A stretch of 64,000 bases of DNA from contig NZ_JAHUZF010000006.1 of NCBI RefSeq assembly GCF_019218295.1, positions 930,001 through 994,000 of the forward strand, written 5' to 3'. The stretch comes from Maritimibacter sp. DP1N21-5. GTDB taxonomy: Bacteria; Pseudomonadota; Alphaproteobacteria; Rhodobacterales; Rhodobacteraceae. Numbering within the stretch: position 1 is the stretch's first letter; each line of letters opens with the position of its first letter. Positions 7,327 through 18,728 of this stretch are shown piece after piece. The translations under genes were made by a program, and so were the position numbers. The notes under the pieces are model-generated. The model saw nothing but the letters and a program-made list of their open reading frames with translations, did not search any database and had not been told where the DNA came from.

Positions 7327-8286
7327 ATGGCGCTCGAAGATGCGAAGAACGAAATCGACGCGGCCTTCACCAAGGAAAGCCTGAAGGGGCCGGGATTCGA
7401 GAACACCTTCTCGGGCGCGACGAGCTTTCTCCGGCGGCGCTACACGAAGGACCTGAGCGCGGCGGACATCGCGATCACAGGTATCCCCTTCGATCAGGCC
7501 GTGACCAATCGGCCCGGCACCCGCCTGGGCCCCCGCGCGATCCGCGAGGCCTCGGCGCTGCAGTCGCCCGACGCGCCCTATGGCTGGGGCTTCGACGTCA
7601 TGAGCGAGTTCGCCATCGTCGATCACGGCGACATGCCCTTCGACTATGCAAAGCCCGCCGATGTGCCGGCGCAGATCGAACGGCACATCTCGAAAATCCT
7701 GCTTCAGGATTGCGCCGTCGTGACCCTGGGCGGGGATCATTCGATCACGCTGCCGATCCTGCGGGCCCATGTGGCCAAGCACGGGCGGCTCGCCCTTATC
7801 CAGTTCGATGCCCATACCGACAGTTGGGCCGACGACGATCCGAGCCGGGTCGACCACGGCACCTTCGTCTACAAGGCGGTCAAGGAAGACCTGATCGACG
7901 TCAAGCGTTCGGTCCAGATCGGGATTCGCACGACGAACGACGACACCCTGGGAATCACCGTGATCGACGCGGCCGAGGTGCACCGGATCGGTTCCGAGGC
8001 CGTCGTCGAGATCGTGAAGCAGGTGGTGGGGGATGCGCAGGCCTATCTCACCTTCGACATAGACGCGCTGGACCCGGCCTTCGCCCCCGGCACCGGAACG
8101 CCTGTCTGGGGGGGGCTCACGTCCGCACAGGCGGCCGCGATCCTGCGTGGTATGGCCGGGATCGACGTGATCGGCGGGGACGTGGTCGAGGTGTCTCCAC
8201 CCTTCGACACCACCGGGGCGACCGCCGTGGCCGCCGCCCATGTGGCGACGGAAATCCTGTGTCTCTGGGGTTGGACCCGGCGCTAA
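7327..8286 (+). CDS. speB: Agmatinase / ureohydrolase family enzyme
   Basis: A 319-residue ureohydrolase that by family would cleave agmatine to putrescine and urea. The binuclear manganese ligands are all visible: GGDHS (His138), DAHTD (Asp161, His163, Asp165) and a third motif FDIDALDPAFAPGTG (about residues 243-257). The start has an AGGAG ribosome-binding site. Rhodobacterales carry several ureohydrolase paralogues (agmatinase, guanidinobutyrase, guanidinopropionase) that cannot be separated by these motifs, so the exact substrate is uncertain. Confidence 0.85.
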   Translation: MALEDAKNEIDAAFTKESLKGPGFENTFSGATSFLRRRYTKDLSAADIAITGIPFDQAVTNRPGTRLGPRAIREASALQSPDAPYGWGFDVMSEFAIVDHGDMPFDYAKPADVPAQIERHISKILLQDCAVVTLGGDHSITLPILRAHVAKHGRLALIQFDAHTDSWADDDPSRVDHGTFVYKAVKEDLIDVKRSVQIGIRTTNDDTLGITVIDAAEVHRIGSEAVVEIVKQVVGDAQAYLTFDIDALDPAFAPGTGTPVWGGLTSAQAAAILRGMAGIDVIGGDVVEVSPPFDTTGATAVAAAHVATEILCLWGWTRR

Positions 8287-8399
8287 CCGTTCGTTTCGGT
8301 CGACGGGGGAATCCTGACCGTGGGTCCCGGATTGCGCGCGGGACTGGTTCTCGCGCCGGAAAACGCTAGGCTGGCCCCATGGGAAAAGGAGCCTGTGCC

Positions 8400-8828
8400 A
8401 TGGGTCTTCGCATCGTTCTGGGTCTTGTCCTGCTCCTCGTTATCGCAGGTGCCTGGGTGCGCTTTGCGCCCTTGCCACAGGGGAGGCTGACGGCCACCCC
8501 TGGACCCGACGAGCCGGGCGCCCACAAGCTCACCGGCGGGATCAAGCTCGTCGTGCCGCTCGACACGCTTCCGCCGGATGCGTTCGACAGGCTCCTCGAG
8601 GTGGCCGCCGCGACCCCACGGACAGAGCGGATCGGCGAGGGCAGGGACCCGGCTGCCTTCGTGACGCGGTCAAAGCTCTGGCGTTTCCCCGATATCGCGA
8701 CGATCTGGCAGGCGGAGGGAAACCTCCACGTCTACTCACACCTTGTCTTCGGGCAGGGTGACATGGGGGTGAACGCGGCCAAGGTCACGCGCTGGATGCA
8801 GGCGCTGGAAGCGGGCGGCGATGCCTGA
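8400..8828 (+). CDS. DUF1499 family protein
   Basis: A 142-residue protein with an N-terminal hydrophobic anchor or signal (MGLRIVLGLVLLLVIAGAW) and a C-terminal DUF1499-type domain; FVTRSKLWRFPDIATIW and the GQGDMGVNAAKV stretch are the recognisable parts. The function of this family is unknown. The ATG at 8400 is chosen because AAAGGAG lies 10 bases before it; an ATG 21 bases upstream has no such site. It follows the agmatinase by 113 bp. Its 3' end overlaps the 3' end of the convergent secreted-protein gene by about 90 bases. Confidence 0.8.
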   Translation: MGLRIVLGLVLLLVIAGAWVRFAPLPQGRLTATPGPDEPGAHKLTGGIKLVVPLDTLPPDAFDRLLEVAAATPRTERIGEGRDPAAFVTRSKLWRFPDIATIWQAEGNLHVYSHLVFGQGDMGVNAAKVTRWMQALEAGGDA

Positions 8829-9095
8829 GCCCACTGGCGGCGTGCGGGACATCCGATCCGACGTCACTGCGCAGGTTTCGCCGGTCGGACGCCACATTGG
8901 AACGTTCTGGCTCATCTCGCAGCGGGCCATGAAGCTCCGGTGGTCGACGGTCAGACAGACAGAAACACCCATCTCGACCCGCGCGCCGGCACGGTCGGTG
9001 CAATAGCAGTCGGGATCGGCGCTGGCGGTGCCAGCAATCATCGGCACCCCTGTTGCCAGAGCCAGGCCGACGACATGGACGGCTTTGACAGTCAC
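8736..9095 (-). CDS. Small secreted Cys-rich protein
   Basis: About 119 residues from a GTG at 9095. The N-terminus reads as a signal peptide (VHVVGLALATGVPMIAGTASA) followed by DPDCYCTDRAGARVEMG, then CLTV, RCEM and GETC: five cysteines, suggesting disulfide-bonded periplasmic or extracellular folding. I recall similar uncharacterised proteins of about 100 residues in Rhodobacteraceae, but have not searched. The start is uncertain: there is no clear ribosome-binding site and the frame is open to 9227. After the last Cys the tail looks less protein-like and overlaps the DUF1499 gene on the opposite strand, so the true 3' end may be altered by a frameshift. Confidence 0.55.
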   Translation of the reverse strand: MTVKAVHVVGLALATGVPMIAGTASADPDCYCTDRAGARVEMGVSVCLTVDHRSFMARCEMSQNVPMWRPTGETCAVTSDRMSRTPPVGSGIAARFQRLHPARDLGRVHPHVTLPEDKV

Positions 9096-9195
9096 CGGGA
9101 GAGTGTAGCACGTCGGCCCGGCAATCCCCAAGGACGCGTTCGAGGGTCCGCGATCCACCTTGACCTGCCCTGATATCTCGGTAACGAAGCCCGCC

Positions 9196-10251
9196 ATGGT
9201 GCCCTTGGACAAACTCGACGCGATCACCCAACGTTTTCAGTTTCTGGAGGCGAAGATGTCCTCTGGCCTCTCGGGCGAGGACATCGCCAAGGTCGGGCGG
9301 GAATATGCCGCGCTGAAACCGGTGGTCGAGGAAATCGCGGTCTTTCGCCAGTTGCTCTCGGATATTTCCGAGGCCGAGGCGATGCTGGCCGATCCGGAAA
9401 TGCGCGCGCTCGCGGAAGAGGAATTGCCGGACCTGCGCGCGCGGCTTCCGGAGATGGAACAGGCGATGCGCGTGGCGCTCCTGCCGCGAGACGAGGCTGA
9501 CGCGCGTCCTGCCATGATCGAGATCCGCCCCGGCACGGGGGGCGACGAGGCCTCGCTCTTCGCGAGCGATCTGCTTCGGATGTATCAACGCTATGCCGAA
9601 GCGCGGGGCTGGACCTTCGACATCCTGGAGCAAAGCCTGACCGAGCTCGGCGGCATCAAGGAAGTCGTCGGCCGGATTTCGGGCGAGAACGTTTTTGCGC
9701 GACTGAAATTCGAAAGTGGCGTGCACCGGGTCCAGCGGGTGCCCGAGACCGAAAGCGGCGGTCGCATCCACACCTCGGCCGCGACGGTGGCCGTCCTGCC
9801 CGAGGCCGAGGACGTCGATATCCAGATCGACCCCAACGACCTCCGCATTGACACGATGCGGTCTTCGGGGGCTGGCGGGCAACACGTGAACACAACCGAT
9901 TCAGCCGTGCGCATCACCCATATCCCGAGCGGCATCGTGGTCACGAGTTCCGAGAAGTCCCAGCACCGCAACCGCGAGATCGCGATGCAGGTGCTCAAGA
10001 CCCGGCTCTATGACGCCGAACGGCAGCGCGTGCACGACGCGAGGGCCGCGGATCGCAGGGCACAGGTGGGCTCGGGGGATCGGTCGGAACGGATCCGCAC
10101 CTACAATTTCCCGCAGGGCCGGATGACCGACCATCGCATCGGCCTGACGCTTTACAAGCTGGGCGAGGTCATGGCGGGCGATCTGGACGAAATCATCGAC
10201 GCGCTGACTGAAGCCGACCAGGCGGCGAAACTGGCCGAGATGGAAGGATGA
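9196..10251 (+). CDS. prfA: Peptide chain release factor 1
   Basis: A 351-residue class-I release factor that recognises UAA/UAG and triggers peptide release. GGQ lies at residues 227-229 in SGAGGQHVN; its glutamine is methylated by PrmC, encoded next. The codon-reading tripeptide is PET (residues 183-185), a PxT variant of the PAT known from E. coli RF1. The start ATG (followed at once by GTG) gives the normal N-terminus; the ribosome-binding site is weak. The stop overlaps the prmC start by 4 bases (ATGA). Confidence 0.98.
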   Translation: MVPLDKLDAITQRFQFLEAKMSSGLSGEDIAKVGREYAALKPVVEEIAVFRQLLSDISEAEAMLADPEMRALAEEELPDLRARLPEMEQAMRVALLPRDEADARPAMIEIRPGTGGDEASLFASDLLRMYQRYAEARGWTFDILEQSLTELGGIKEVVGRISGENVFARLKFESGVHRVQRVPETESGGRIHTSAATVAVLPEAEDVDIQIDPNDLRIDTMRSSGAGGQHVNTTDSAVRITHIPSGIVVTSSEKSQHRNREIAMQVLKTRLYDAERQRVHDARAADRRAQVGSGDRSERIRTYNFPQGRMTDHRIGLTLYKLGEVMAGDLDEIIDALTEADQAAKLAEMEG

Positions 10252-11084
10252 AGCTCATCGACGCGCTGCGGCGCGGGGTGGGGCGCCTTTCCGAGGCTGG
10301 AATCGAGGGCGCGAACCGGGATGCCGACCGCTTGCTGGCACATGTGCTTGGGGTCGAGGCCCCGATGGTGCGGCTTGGTGCGTTGCATGCGTTGACGGAA
10401 GAGGAAGCGCGCGCCTTCGACGCCGCAGTTGACCGTCGCGTCAAGCGTGAGCCGGTGTCGCGGATCGTCGGGCGGCGGCTCTTCTGGGGCCGCTGGTTCG
10501 AAGTCACGCCGGATGTGCTCGACCCGCGTCCAGAGACCGAGGGGATCATCGCTCTTGTGGCAGAGGGTCCCGCCCCGTCACGTCTGCTCGATCTGGGGAC
10601 CGGATCGGGGATTCTCGCTGTGACGCTTCTGGCCGAATATGAAGCTGCACAGGGCGTGGCGACCGACATTTCCCCCGGCGCGCTGGAGGCGGCGGCGCGC
10701 AACGCGGCGATGCACGGCGTCGCAGGTCGCCTCGAATTGCGCCGGTCGGATTGGTTTGCGGGCGTAGAAGGGACATTCGACCTCATCGTATCGAACCCGC
10801 CTTATATCGCCGCCGACGAGTTGCCGGATCTGGCGCCGGAGGTGCTCAACCATGACCCGGACCTCGCGCTCACGCCCGGCGGCGATGGGCTGTCGCCCTA
10901 CCGTGTGATCGCAGGCGATGCCCGTGACCACCTCGAGCCCGGCGGTCGGCTCCTGGTCGAAATCGGTCATCGCCAGGGGGCATCGGTGTGCGACATCTTC
11001 CGTCAGGCAGGCCTTGACGCCGTGACGGTTCATCCCGACATGGAAGGTAAGGATCGCATCGTCAGCGCGCTTGCCCCGCGATGA
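10248..11084 (+). CDS. prmC: Release factor glutamine methyltransferase PrmC
   Basis: A 278-residue SAM-dependent methyltransferase that N5-methylates the GGQ glutamine of release factors. The SAM-binding motif [12 protein letters not shown] (about residues 111-122) and the catalytic SNPPYIA motif (near residue 181) are present, with a helical N-terminal domain before them. It is translationally coupled to prfA by an ATGA overlap, the usual substrate-enzyme pairing. Confidence 0.97.
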   Translation: MKLIDALRRGVGRLSEAGIEGANRDADRLLAHVLGVEAPMVRLGALHALTEEEARAFDAAVDRRVKREPVSRIVGRRLFWGRWFEVTPDVLDPRPETEGIIALVAEGPAPSRLLDLGTGSGILAVTLLAEYEAAQGVATDISPGALEAAARNAAMHGVAGRLELRRSDWFAGVEGTFDLIVSNPPYIAADELPDLAPEVLNHDPDLALTPGGDGLSPYRVIAGDARDHLEPGGRLLVEIGHRQGASVCDIFRQAGLDAVTVHPDMEGKDRIVSALAPR

Positions 11085-11183
11085 TCCGGGCCGAACCCGA
11101 CGTGCGATCAAGGCCATATCAGCGATTTGGTGCCAAAAAGGCGCAAAAAGACCGCTTATGCCGCCGATATACGCAAAATCCCC

Positions 11184-11212
11184 TTGTCACGCGCAACGGC
11201 GCGTGTTTACTC
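11184..11212 (+). promoter_or_regulatory. Candidate promoter with palindrome before the DUF4167 gene
   Basis: TTGTCA (11184-11189) is followed after 17 bp by TTACTC, a good -35 with a poor -10. The spacer contains CACGCGC-AACG-GCGCGTG (11188-11205), a perfect 7-bp inverted repeat that could be an operator. The start codon is 124 bases further on. Confidence 0.35.
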
Positions 11213-11335
11213 AAGAACAGCGCCTGATGAGGAAAGTGACCTCTCGGCGCGGCAAGCCGAAAAACCGGACCATTTGGGCGCTGCACGGAGGCAGCGGGGA
11301 TCGGTAGCCAGAAAAAAGGCTGGATACAGGAACTT

Positions 11336-11989
11336 ATGAGATCGTCTAAATCACGTTCGCGCGGGAAGAATAATCGTAACCGCTCGCCTTCCAACAACCT
11401 CAATCGGGTCTTCGACAGTTCGGGTCCCGAGGGCAAGGTGCGCGGAACTCCGCAGCAAATCATCGACAAATACACCCAGCTGTCGCGGGACGCCTTTCTG
11501 GGCAACGACCGCGTCGCCGGCGAGAATTTCCAGCAGCACGCCGAGCATTACGCGCGTCTTCTGAGCGAAGCCCAGAAGGACGCCGACTCAAAGCGCCAGA
11601 ACCAGCAAGGTCAGCAGGGCGGTCAGAACCAGCCCGACACTGACGGAGCCGAAGGTGACGCGACGCAGGGCAATGGTGGTAACGGCGGCAACAACGGTGG
11701 GGCGCCGGACGGACGACAGTCCGATGGCCGTCAGAACCGCGACGAACAGCGCCGCCGCGAAAAGCAGGGGCGTCGTGAACAGCAGGAGATGTTCACCGAC
11801 CCGGGTTCCGCACCGCAGCCCGACGTGATGGACACCAGCGCCGAGGAAGATCAGGACAGCGGACTGGTCGAGACGCCGGAAGAGAAACCGAAAAAGCCCC
11901 GCACTCGCAAACCTAGGGCGAAAAAGACCGATGGTGACGGCGCGACCGAAGCCGCCGGCGGCAAAGAGGCGCCGGAAGCCGCGGAATAA
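11336..11989 (+). CDS. DUF4167 domain protein, RNA-binding-like
   Basis: A 217-residue basic and low-complexity protein. The N-terminal 80 residues, beginning MRSSKSRSRGKNNRNRS and including GTPQQIIDKYTQLSRDA, are the DUF4167 domain, found almost only in alphaproteobacteria and of unknown function. The rest is Gln/Gly/Asn-rich, then Arg/Glu-rich, ending in a KPRTRKPRAKK basic patch that resembles the basic modules of the RNase E tail in this window. A role in RNA metabolism is inference. ACAGGA precedes the ATG. A terminator follows. Confidence 0.88.
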   Translation: MRSSKSRSRGKNNRNRSPSNNLNRVFDSSGPEGKVRGTPQQIIDKYTQLSRDAFLGNDRVAGENFQQHAEHYARLLSEAQKDADSKRQNQQGQQGGQNQPDTDGAEGDATQGNGGNGGNNGGAPDGRQSDGRQNRDEQRRREKQGRREQQEMFTDPGSAPQPDVMDTSAEEDQDSGLVETPEEKPKKPRTRKPRAKKTDGDGATEAAGGKEAPEAAE

Positions 11990-12011
11990 CGCGGTTTCGG
12001 GACCAGAGTTC

Positions 12012-12043
12012 ATGCCCCGGCCAAGCGCCGGGGCATTTGCTTT
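12012..12043 (+). terminator. Intrinsic terminator after the DUF4167 gene
   Basis: A perfect 9-bp stem ATGCCCCGG/CCGGGGCAT (12012-12020 with 12028-12036) followed by a T-rich stretch (TTGCTTT), 22 bases after the stop. Confidence 0.8.
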
Positions 12044-12136
12044 CGGCCAGGCAGCGCAGGTTGTGAAGCCGAAGGCCCTGCGCTAATCCGGGCGCGTACC
12101 CTCTGACACCTCCCCAGACATCCCAAGGAACTGCAC

Positions 12137-12577
12137 ATGACTGTCAAACACCGCGTCGTTCTGTCCAGCGACCACGCCGCCATCGACCTGCGTCAGACGA
12201 TTGCCCGGCATATCCAAGCTCAGGGTCACGAGGTGCTCGACATCGGCCCCACCACGACCGAGAGCACGCATTACCCGCTGCATGGTCAGGCCGCCGCGCA
12301 GAAGGTGGTCGCGGGCGAGGCTGATCTGGGGATCATCCTTTGCGGAACGGGGCAGGGCATCATGATGGCCGCGAACAAGGTCGCCGGTATCCGCTGCGGC
12401 GTCTGTTCGGACACGTTCTCGGCCCGGATGATCCGTCAGCACAACGACGCCAACATGCTCTCCCTCGGGGCGCGGGTGGTGGGCGAAGGCCTCGCGCTCG
12501 ACATCGTGGACGCTTATCTCTCGGCAGAGTTCGAGGGCGGCCGCCACGCCACGCGCGTGGACATGATCGAGGGCTGA
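12137..12577 (+). CDS. rpiB: Ribose-5-phosphate isomerase B
   Basis: A 146-residue RpiB/LacAB-family isomerase that interconverts ribose-5-phosphate and ribulose-5-phosphate. SSDHAA near the N-terminus and the active-site Cys in IILCGTGQG with the following MMAANK match the family, as do RQHNDANMLSLG and length. It is a single-gene unit between two terminators. Confidence 0.95.
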   Translation: MTVKHRVVLSSDHAAIDLRQTIARHIQAQGHEVLDIGPTTTESTHYPLHGQAAAQKVVAGEADLGIILCGTGQGIMMAANKVAGIRCGVCSDTFSARMIRQHNDANMLSLGARVVGEGLALDIVDAYLSAEFEGGRHATRVDMIEG

Positions 12578-12598
12578 TTGCCGCCACCCGGAACGACG

Positions 12599-12624
12599 AA
12601 GGCCGCCCGGATGGGCGGCCTTTT
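12599..12624 (+). terminator. Intrinsic terminator after rpiB
   Basis: A 10-bp perfect stem (12599-12608 with 12613-12622), 4-base loop, then TT; the stem's own TT gives TTTT. It lies 21 bases after the rpiB stop and may also serve the convergent peroxiredoxin gene. Confidence 0.85.
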
Positions 12625-12647
12625 CATGTGCATCAGCAGATGGCGGT

Positions 12648-13193
12648 TCAGGCCGTCGCTTTCGCGTTTTCCTTGAGCCAGGTCAGGACCGTCTCGGGCG
12701 AGCTTTCGCCGTAGGGGTCTTCGCCGTGGTTGTCGCACATGCCGGGCTCGACGAAGAGCGCTTCGATGGTGCCGTCGTTCACGATGGCCGCGTAGCGCCA
12801 GGAGCGGGCACCGAAGCCCAGGTTATCCTTGGCGACGAGCATGCCCATCTCCTTTGTGAACTGGCCGGAGCCGTCCGGGATCACCTTGACGTTTTCGAGG
12901 CCCTGGTCGATGGCCCATTTGTTCATCACAAAGCTGTCGTTGACCGACATGCAGTAGATGGCGTCAATGCCTTCCGCCGCGAAGTCGCCGAAGCCTTTTT
13001 CAAAGCCCGGGAGCTGGTAGGTCGAGCAGGTAGGCGTGAAGGCGCCGGGGAGCGAGAAGAGCACGACGCGTTTGCCGGCGAAGTAATCGTCGGTGGTCAT
13101 GTCCTGCCAGCGGAAGGGGTTCGGGCCGCCGACGGATTCGTCGCGGACACGGGTCTTGAAGGTCACGGAAGGGACGCGATCGCCAACTTTCAT
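12648..13193 (-). CDS. Prx5-type peroxiredoxin
   Basis: A 181-residue peroxiredoxin of the Prx5/hybrid-Prx class, reducing hydrogen and alkyl peroxides. The peroxidatic Cys56 lies in PGAFTPTCSTYQLPGF; the GARSWRYAAIVNDG stretch is typical of Prx5 proteins. There is no fused glutaredoxin domain, so reductant comes from elsewhere. The ATG follows GAGAGCACCC with AGGAG close upstream. A 20-bp inverted repeat sits 38 bases upstream of the start, and katG/oxyR lie just beyond, making this a peroxide-defence block. Confidence 0.95.
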   Translation of the reverse strand: MKVGDRVPSVTFKTRVRDESVGGPNPFRWQDMTTDDYFAGKRVVLFSLPGAFTPTCSTYQLPGFEKGFGDFAAEGIDAIYCMSVNDSFVMNKWAIDQGLENVKVIPDGSGQFTKEMGMLVAKDNLGFGARSWRYAAIVNDGTIEALFVEPGMCDNHGEDPYGESSPETVLTWLKENAKATA

Positions 13194-13230
13194 GGGTGCT
13201 CTCCTGAGGTTCGGTTAATCTTGACTGTTC

Positions 13231-13250
13231 CTGTCGGAATCGCCCGACAG
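13231..13250. promoter_or_regulatory. Inverted repeat upstream of the Prx5 gene
   Basis: CTGTCGG (13231-13237) and CCGACAG (13244-13250) form a perfect 7-bp inverted repeat with a 6-base centre. TTATAA (read on either strand) follows directly at 13252. It lies 38-57 bases upstream of the peroxiredoxin start codon, where an operator would be. Confidence 0.4.
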
Positions 13251-13375
13251 TTTATAACGGTTCTAGATCATACTGCGGGCGCATCCTCAATGCCGCATCT
13301 GCAAAATGAACGGGAGGCCCAGGGCCGCACCCTGAACCTCCCTGATTTTGCGCGGTTTTTCAGCGTCCATGCCTG

Positions 13376-13394
13376 TCGCACAGACGCTGTGCGA
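13376..13394 (-). terminator. Hairpin directly after katG
   Basis: TCGCACAG-ACG-CTGTGCGA is a perfect 8-bp stem that touches the katG stop codon. No T-run follows on the minus strand, so its terminator role is uncertain. Confidence 0.4.
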
Positions 13395-15745
<2,351 letters not shown>

Positions 15746-16669
15746 ATGAACATCACGCTCCGTCAGTTGTCCTATCTGGTCGCGCTGGCCGAAGAACGTC
15801 ACTTCGGGCGGGCAGCGGCGCGGGTGCATGTCACACAACCCGCCCTGTCCACGCAGATCAGGGAGCTGGAGGACCGTCTCGGCGCGCCGCTTATCGACAG
15901 AACGGACCGCGAGTTCCGCCTGACGCCGGCCGGGCGCGAGGTGCTGGAAGGCGCACACCGGATCATGGCCGAGGTGGAGCGGATCGAGACCCAGGCGCGC
16001 TGGGGCGAGGGGCTCTCGGGTCGGCTGAAGCTCGGCATCATTCCGACCGTCGCGCCCTACCTACTGCCCGTCGCCTTGCCGATGCTCCGGATGCGCGACG
16101 TGACGCTCGACCTGCGGCTGACCGAGGCCAAGACAGAGCGGGTGCTGGCGGCGCTGGCCGACGGGCAGCTGGACGCCGCCGTTGTCGCCATCCCCGCGGG
16201 CCTGCCGGGGCTGATCGAGCGGCCGCTCTTTCGGGACCGATTCCTGCTCGCGGCGTCCCGAGCCTCGGTCGCCGCGGTGACAGCCAAGGGGCCCGTGCTG
16301 CCCGAAGAACTGAACCCCAACGCGCTCCTCCTTCTGGACGAAGGCCATTGCCTTGCCGATCAGGCGCTCGAGGTCTGCGGAACCTCGCGCGGGCAGACGC
16401 GGGTGGACCTTCGGGCCTCGTCTTTGCCGACGCTCTGCGGCATGGTCGCGGCGGGTTTCGGCCAGACGCTCTTGCCCGAAATCAGCCTCTCCAAAGAATG
16501 CGCCGCCGCGCCGGACATGGACGTTCTGGCCTTTGCTGAACCGCAGCCTGCGCGGACCATCGGCCTCGTGCGGCGCGATCTTGGCGGGCCGGAGGGCTGG
16601 TTCAGCGAGTTGGGCGAGATTCTCGCCACGGCGGGCCGGGAACTCCTGGGCCATGACGCCGCCGCATAG
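15746..16669 (+). CDS. oxyR: Hydrogen-peroxide sensor OxyR (LysR family)
   Basis: A 307-residue LysR-type regulator: N-terminal helix-turn-helix ([21 protein letters not shown]), then an effector domain. The OxyR redox pair is present: Cys202 and Cys211 in [16 protein letters not shown], the same 9-residue spacing as Cys199/Cys208 of E. coli OxyR. Thus it should sense peroxide through a disulfide and control katG. The ATG at 15746 is preferred; a TTG two codons earlier is possible. The ATG is only about 7 bases after a -10-like AT-rich block, so the mRNA may be leaderless or have a very short leader. Confidence 0.95.
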   Translation: MNITLRQLSYLVALAEERHFGRAAARVHVTQPALSTQIRELEDRLGAPLIDRTDREFRLTPAGREVLEGAHRIMAEVERIETQARWGEGLSGRLKLGIIPTVAPYLLPVALPMLRMRDVTLDLRLTEAKTERVLAALADGQLDAAVVAIPAGLPGLIERPLFRDRFLLAASRASVAAVTAKGPVLPEELNPNALLLLDEGHCLADQALEVCGTSRGQTRVDLRASSLPTLCGMVAAGFGQTLLPEISLSKECAAAPDMDVLAFAEPQPARTIGLVRRDLGGPEGWFSELGEILATAGRELLGHDAAA

Positions 16670-16730
16670 CCGTTTCGCGGTGACAATCCACCGCACAGGC
16701 GTTAGGAAACAGGGAACTGGAGGACCGTCC

Positions 16731-17681
16731 ATGCGTGATCTCAAAATTCCGACGAGCCGTCATCCCGAAAAGGCGCATCGCCCGGACAATGCCCAGCCCA
16801 AGAAGCCGGATTGGATCCGCGTGCGCGCGCCGGGGGGCGAGGGCTATGCCTCGACCGCCCGGATCATGCGTGAACATGGTCTGGCCACGGTCTGCGAAGA
16901 GGCCGGCTGCCCGAACGTGGGAGAGTGCTGGAACCAGGGCCACGCCACCATGATGATCATGGGCGAGATCTGCACGCGCGGCTGTACCTTCTGCAACGTG
17001 GCCACAGGCCGCCCCGATGCGCTCGACGTCTTCGAGCCGGGGCGCGTGGCGGACGCGGTGAAGAAGCTGGGGCTCAATCACGTGGTCATCACCTCGGTCG
17101 ACCGCGACGACCTTGACGACGGCGGCGCCGAGCATTTCGCGATGACGATCCGGGCGATCCGCAAGCAGGCGCCCGACACGACCATCGAGATCCTGACGCC
17201 CGACTTCCTGAAATGCGGCCCCGACGCCTTGGAGAAGGTCGTGGAAGCTCGCCCCGACGTGTTCAACCACAACCTCGAAACCGTGCCGGGTCTCTACCCC
17301 GAAGTGCGCCCCGGAGCCCGCTATTTCCATTCTCTGCGGCTCCTCCAGCGGGTCAAGGAACTGGACCCGATGATGTTCACCAAGTCGGGCATCATGGTCG
17401 GTCTGGGCGAGGATCGCCAAGCGGTGCATCAGGTCATGGACGACATGCGCGCCGCCGACATCGACTTTCTGACCATCGGTCAATACCTGCAACCGACGCC
17501 GAAACACCATGCGGTGGCCAAGTTCGTCACTCCGGACGAGTTCAAGGGCTACGAGAAAGCGGCCTACGGCAAGGGCTTCCTCATGGTTTCAGCGACCCCG
17601 TTGACGCGGTCGTCCTACCACGCAGGCGACGATTTCGCACGGATGCGGGCGGCACGGCAGGCCAAGGTCAACCGCGCGTGA
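16731..17681 (+). CDS. lipA: Lipoyl synthase
   Basis: A 316-residue radical-SAM enzyme that inserts sulfur into octanoyl groups to make lipoyl cofactors of 2-oxoacid dehydrogenases. The auxiliary cluster cysteines are Cys55, Cys60 and Cys66 ([12 protein letters not shown]) and the radical-SAM motif is CTRGCTFC (Cys81, Cys85, Cys88). The C-terminal RSSYHAGD contains the Ser ligand known from LipA. CTGGAGGA is the ribosome-binding site; the frame is open further upstream inside oxyR but has no start signal. Its stop overlaps the GTG of the thioesterase gene. Confidence 0.98.
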   Translation: MRDLKIPTSRHPEKAHRPDNAQPKKPDWIRVRAPGGEGYASTARIMREHGLATVCEEAGCPNVGECWNQGHATMMIMGEICTRGCTFCNVATGRPDALDVFEPGRVADAVKKLGLNHVVITSVDRDDLDDGGAEHFAMTIRAIRKQAPDTTIEILTPDFLKCGPDALEKVVEARPDVFNHNLETVPGLYPEVRPGARYFHSLRLLQRVKELDPMMFTKSGIMVGLGEDRQAVHQVMDDMRAADIDFLTIGQYLQPTPKHHAVAKFVTPDEFKGYEKAAYGKGFLMVSATPLTRSSYHAGDDFARMRAARQAKVNRA

Positions 17682-18094
17682 CGGAAGCGGAGATCGAGGC
17701 CTATGCCCGCAAGATCCTGAGCGAGCAGGCCTTCAGCCAGATGCTCGGCGTGGAACTGGTCTCGATCGCGCGCGGCAGGTCCGAATTGCGGATGCCGATC
17801 ACCAACAGCCACAAGCAGCACATGGGGTTCACCCATGGCGGCGCGGTCGCGAGCCTGGCCGATATGGCGCTGGCCTATGCCGGCGGGCCGATGATGGGCG
17901 GCGGCGCGGTGACGCAGGAGTTCAAGATCAACTTCCTGCGCCCGGGCATCGGCGAGACCCTGATCGCACGGGGCGAAGTGATCGGTGCGGGCAAGATGCA
18001 GGCCGTCGTGCGCGCCGATGTTCTGGTGCTTGCCGAAGGTGCGGAGAAACTCTGCGCCACAGCCCAGGGCACCATCATGAAGGCTGCGCCGTAA
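17678..18094 (+). CDS. PaaI-type hotdog thioesterase
   Basis: A 138-residue single hotdog-domain protein. [20 protein letters not shown] is the PaaI-family core, with the Asn/Asp-containing catalytic helix, followed by [11 protein letters not shown]. These enzymes hydrolyse acyl-CoA thioesters; the substrate is not readable. The start is the GTG at 17678, within the stop of lipA (GTGA overlap), so the two are coupled. The link with lipoate or octanoyl metabolism is inference. Confidence 0.88.
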   Translation: MTEAEIEAYARKILSEQAFSQMLGVELVSIARGRSELRMPITNSHKQHMGFTHGGAVASLADMALAYAGGPMMGGGAVTQEFKINFLRPGIGETLIARGEVIGAGKMQAVVRADVLVLAEGAEKLCATAQGTIMKAAP

Positions 18095-18110
18095 CCGCGA
18101 CGTCGGGCGC

Positions 18111-18728
18111 CTAGTTTCCGGCCCAGGCCTGAACCGTGCGGCGCGTGCCCCATTGGTCGACGTAGGAGCCATCAGCCGCCCGCGCCGCGACATATCCGTT
18201 GGCCGAATAGAAATTGCCGTCCATGCTGGTGTAGACCACGCCGTTGTTGCCCGGCGACATGAGCGGGTTGTCGAGGTTGAAGCCGGCGGGCGCATCGGCG
18301 CGGGCGGCCGAGAGCGAGATCTGTCGGGCGAGCGCGTCGTTTCCGCCTGCCTGCGATGCCCCGATCCCCCAGTAGTTGCCGGCGTATTTGCCGGACCAGT
18401 TGGTCCAGTCGCCCGCTGTATAGGAGGGCACGGAAGGCGTTTCGGGTTCGGTCTCCTCTCCTTGTTCTTCAGCCGGTTCCTCTTCGGTTTCGGTCGCGTC
18501 CTCCCCGGAAGAACCCCCTTCGGTCTCCGGGTCAGCACCTTCGGCTTTTCCTGCGCCGACATCCAGGGCAGCGAGGACCTCGGAGACCCGGGTGCCGACG
18601 GACCCGACCCCTCCCGCCACGCTGGCGAGCGTCGTTCCTCCCATCAGGACGATGGCGGCGGTCAGGACGACCCAGTCGACGGTGACGGCGCCGCTTTCGG
18701 AGCGGAGAAAATGCAAACGGTCGGGCAT
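18111..18728 (-). CDS. Pilin-like protein with acidic linker and novel C-terminal domain
   Basis: A 205-residue protein. The N-terminus SESGAVTVDWVVLTAAIVLM resembles a type IVb (Flp) prepilin: a prepilin peptidase could cut after Gly14, leaving an acidic residue (Asp) at mature position 5, then a hydrophobic helix. Residues about 60-100 are an acidic Glu/Thr/Pro linker. The C-terminal 100 residues are rich in Gly, Asn, Trp and Tyr (for example NWSGKYAGNYWGIG and NPLMSPGNNGVVYTSMDGNF); I do not recognise this domain. No pilus assembly genes are nearby. It could be a minor pilin or a pseudopilin-anchored surface protein. Confidence 0.75.
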   Translation of the reverse strand: MPDRLHFLRSESGAVTVDWVVLTAAIVLMGGTTLASVAGGVGSVGTRVSEVLAALDVGAGKAEGADPETEGGSSGEDATETEEEPAEEQGEETEPETPSVPSYTAGDWTNWSGKYAGNYWGIGASQAGGNDALARQISLSAARADAPAGFNLDNPLMSPGNNGVVYTSMDGNFYSANGYVAARAADGSYVDQWGTRRTVQAWAGN

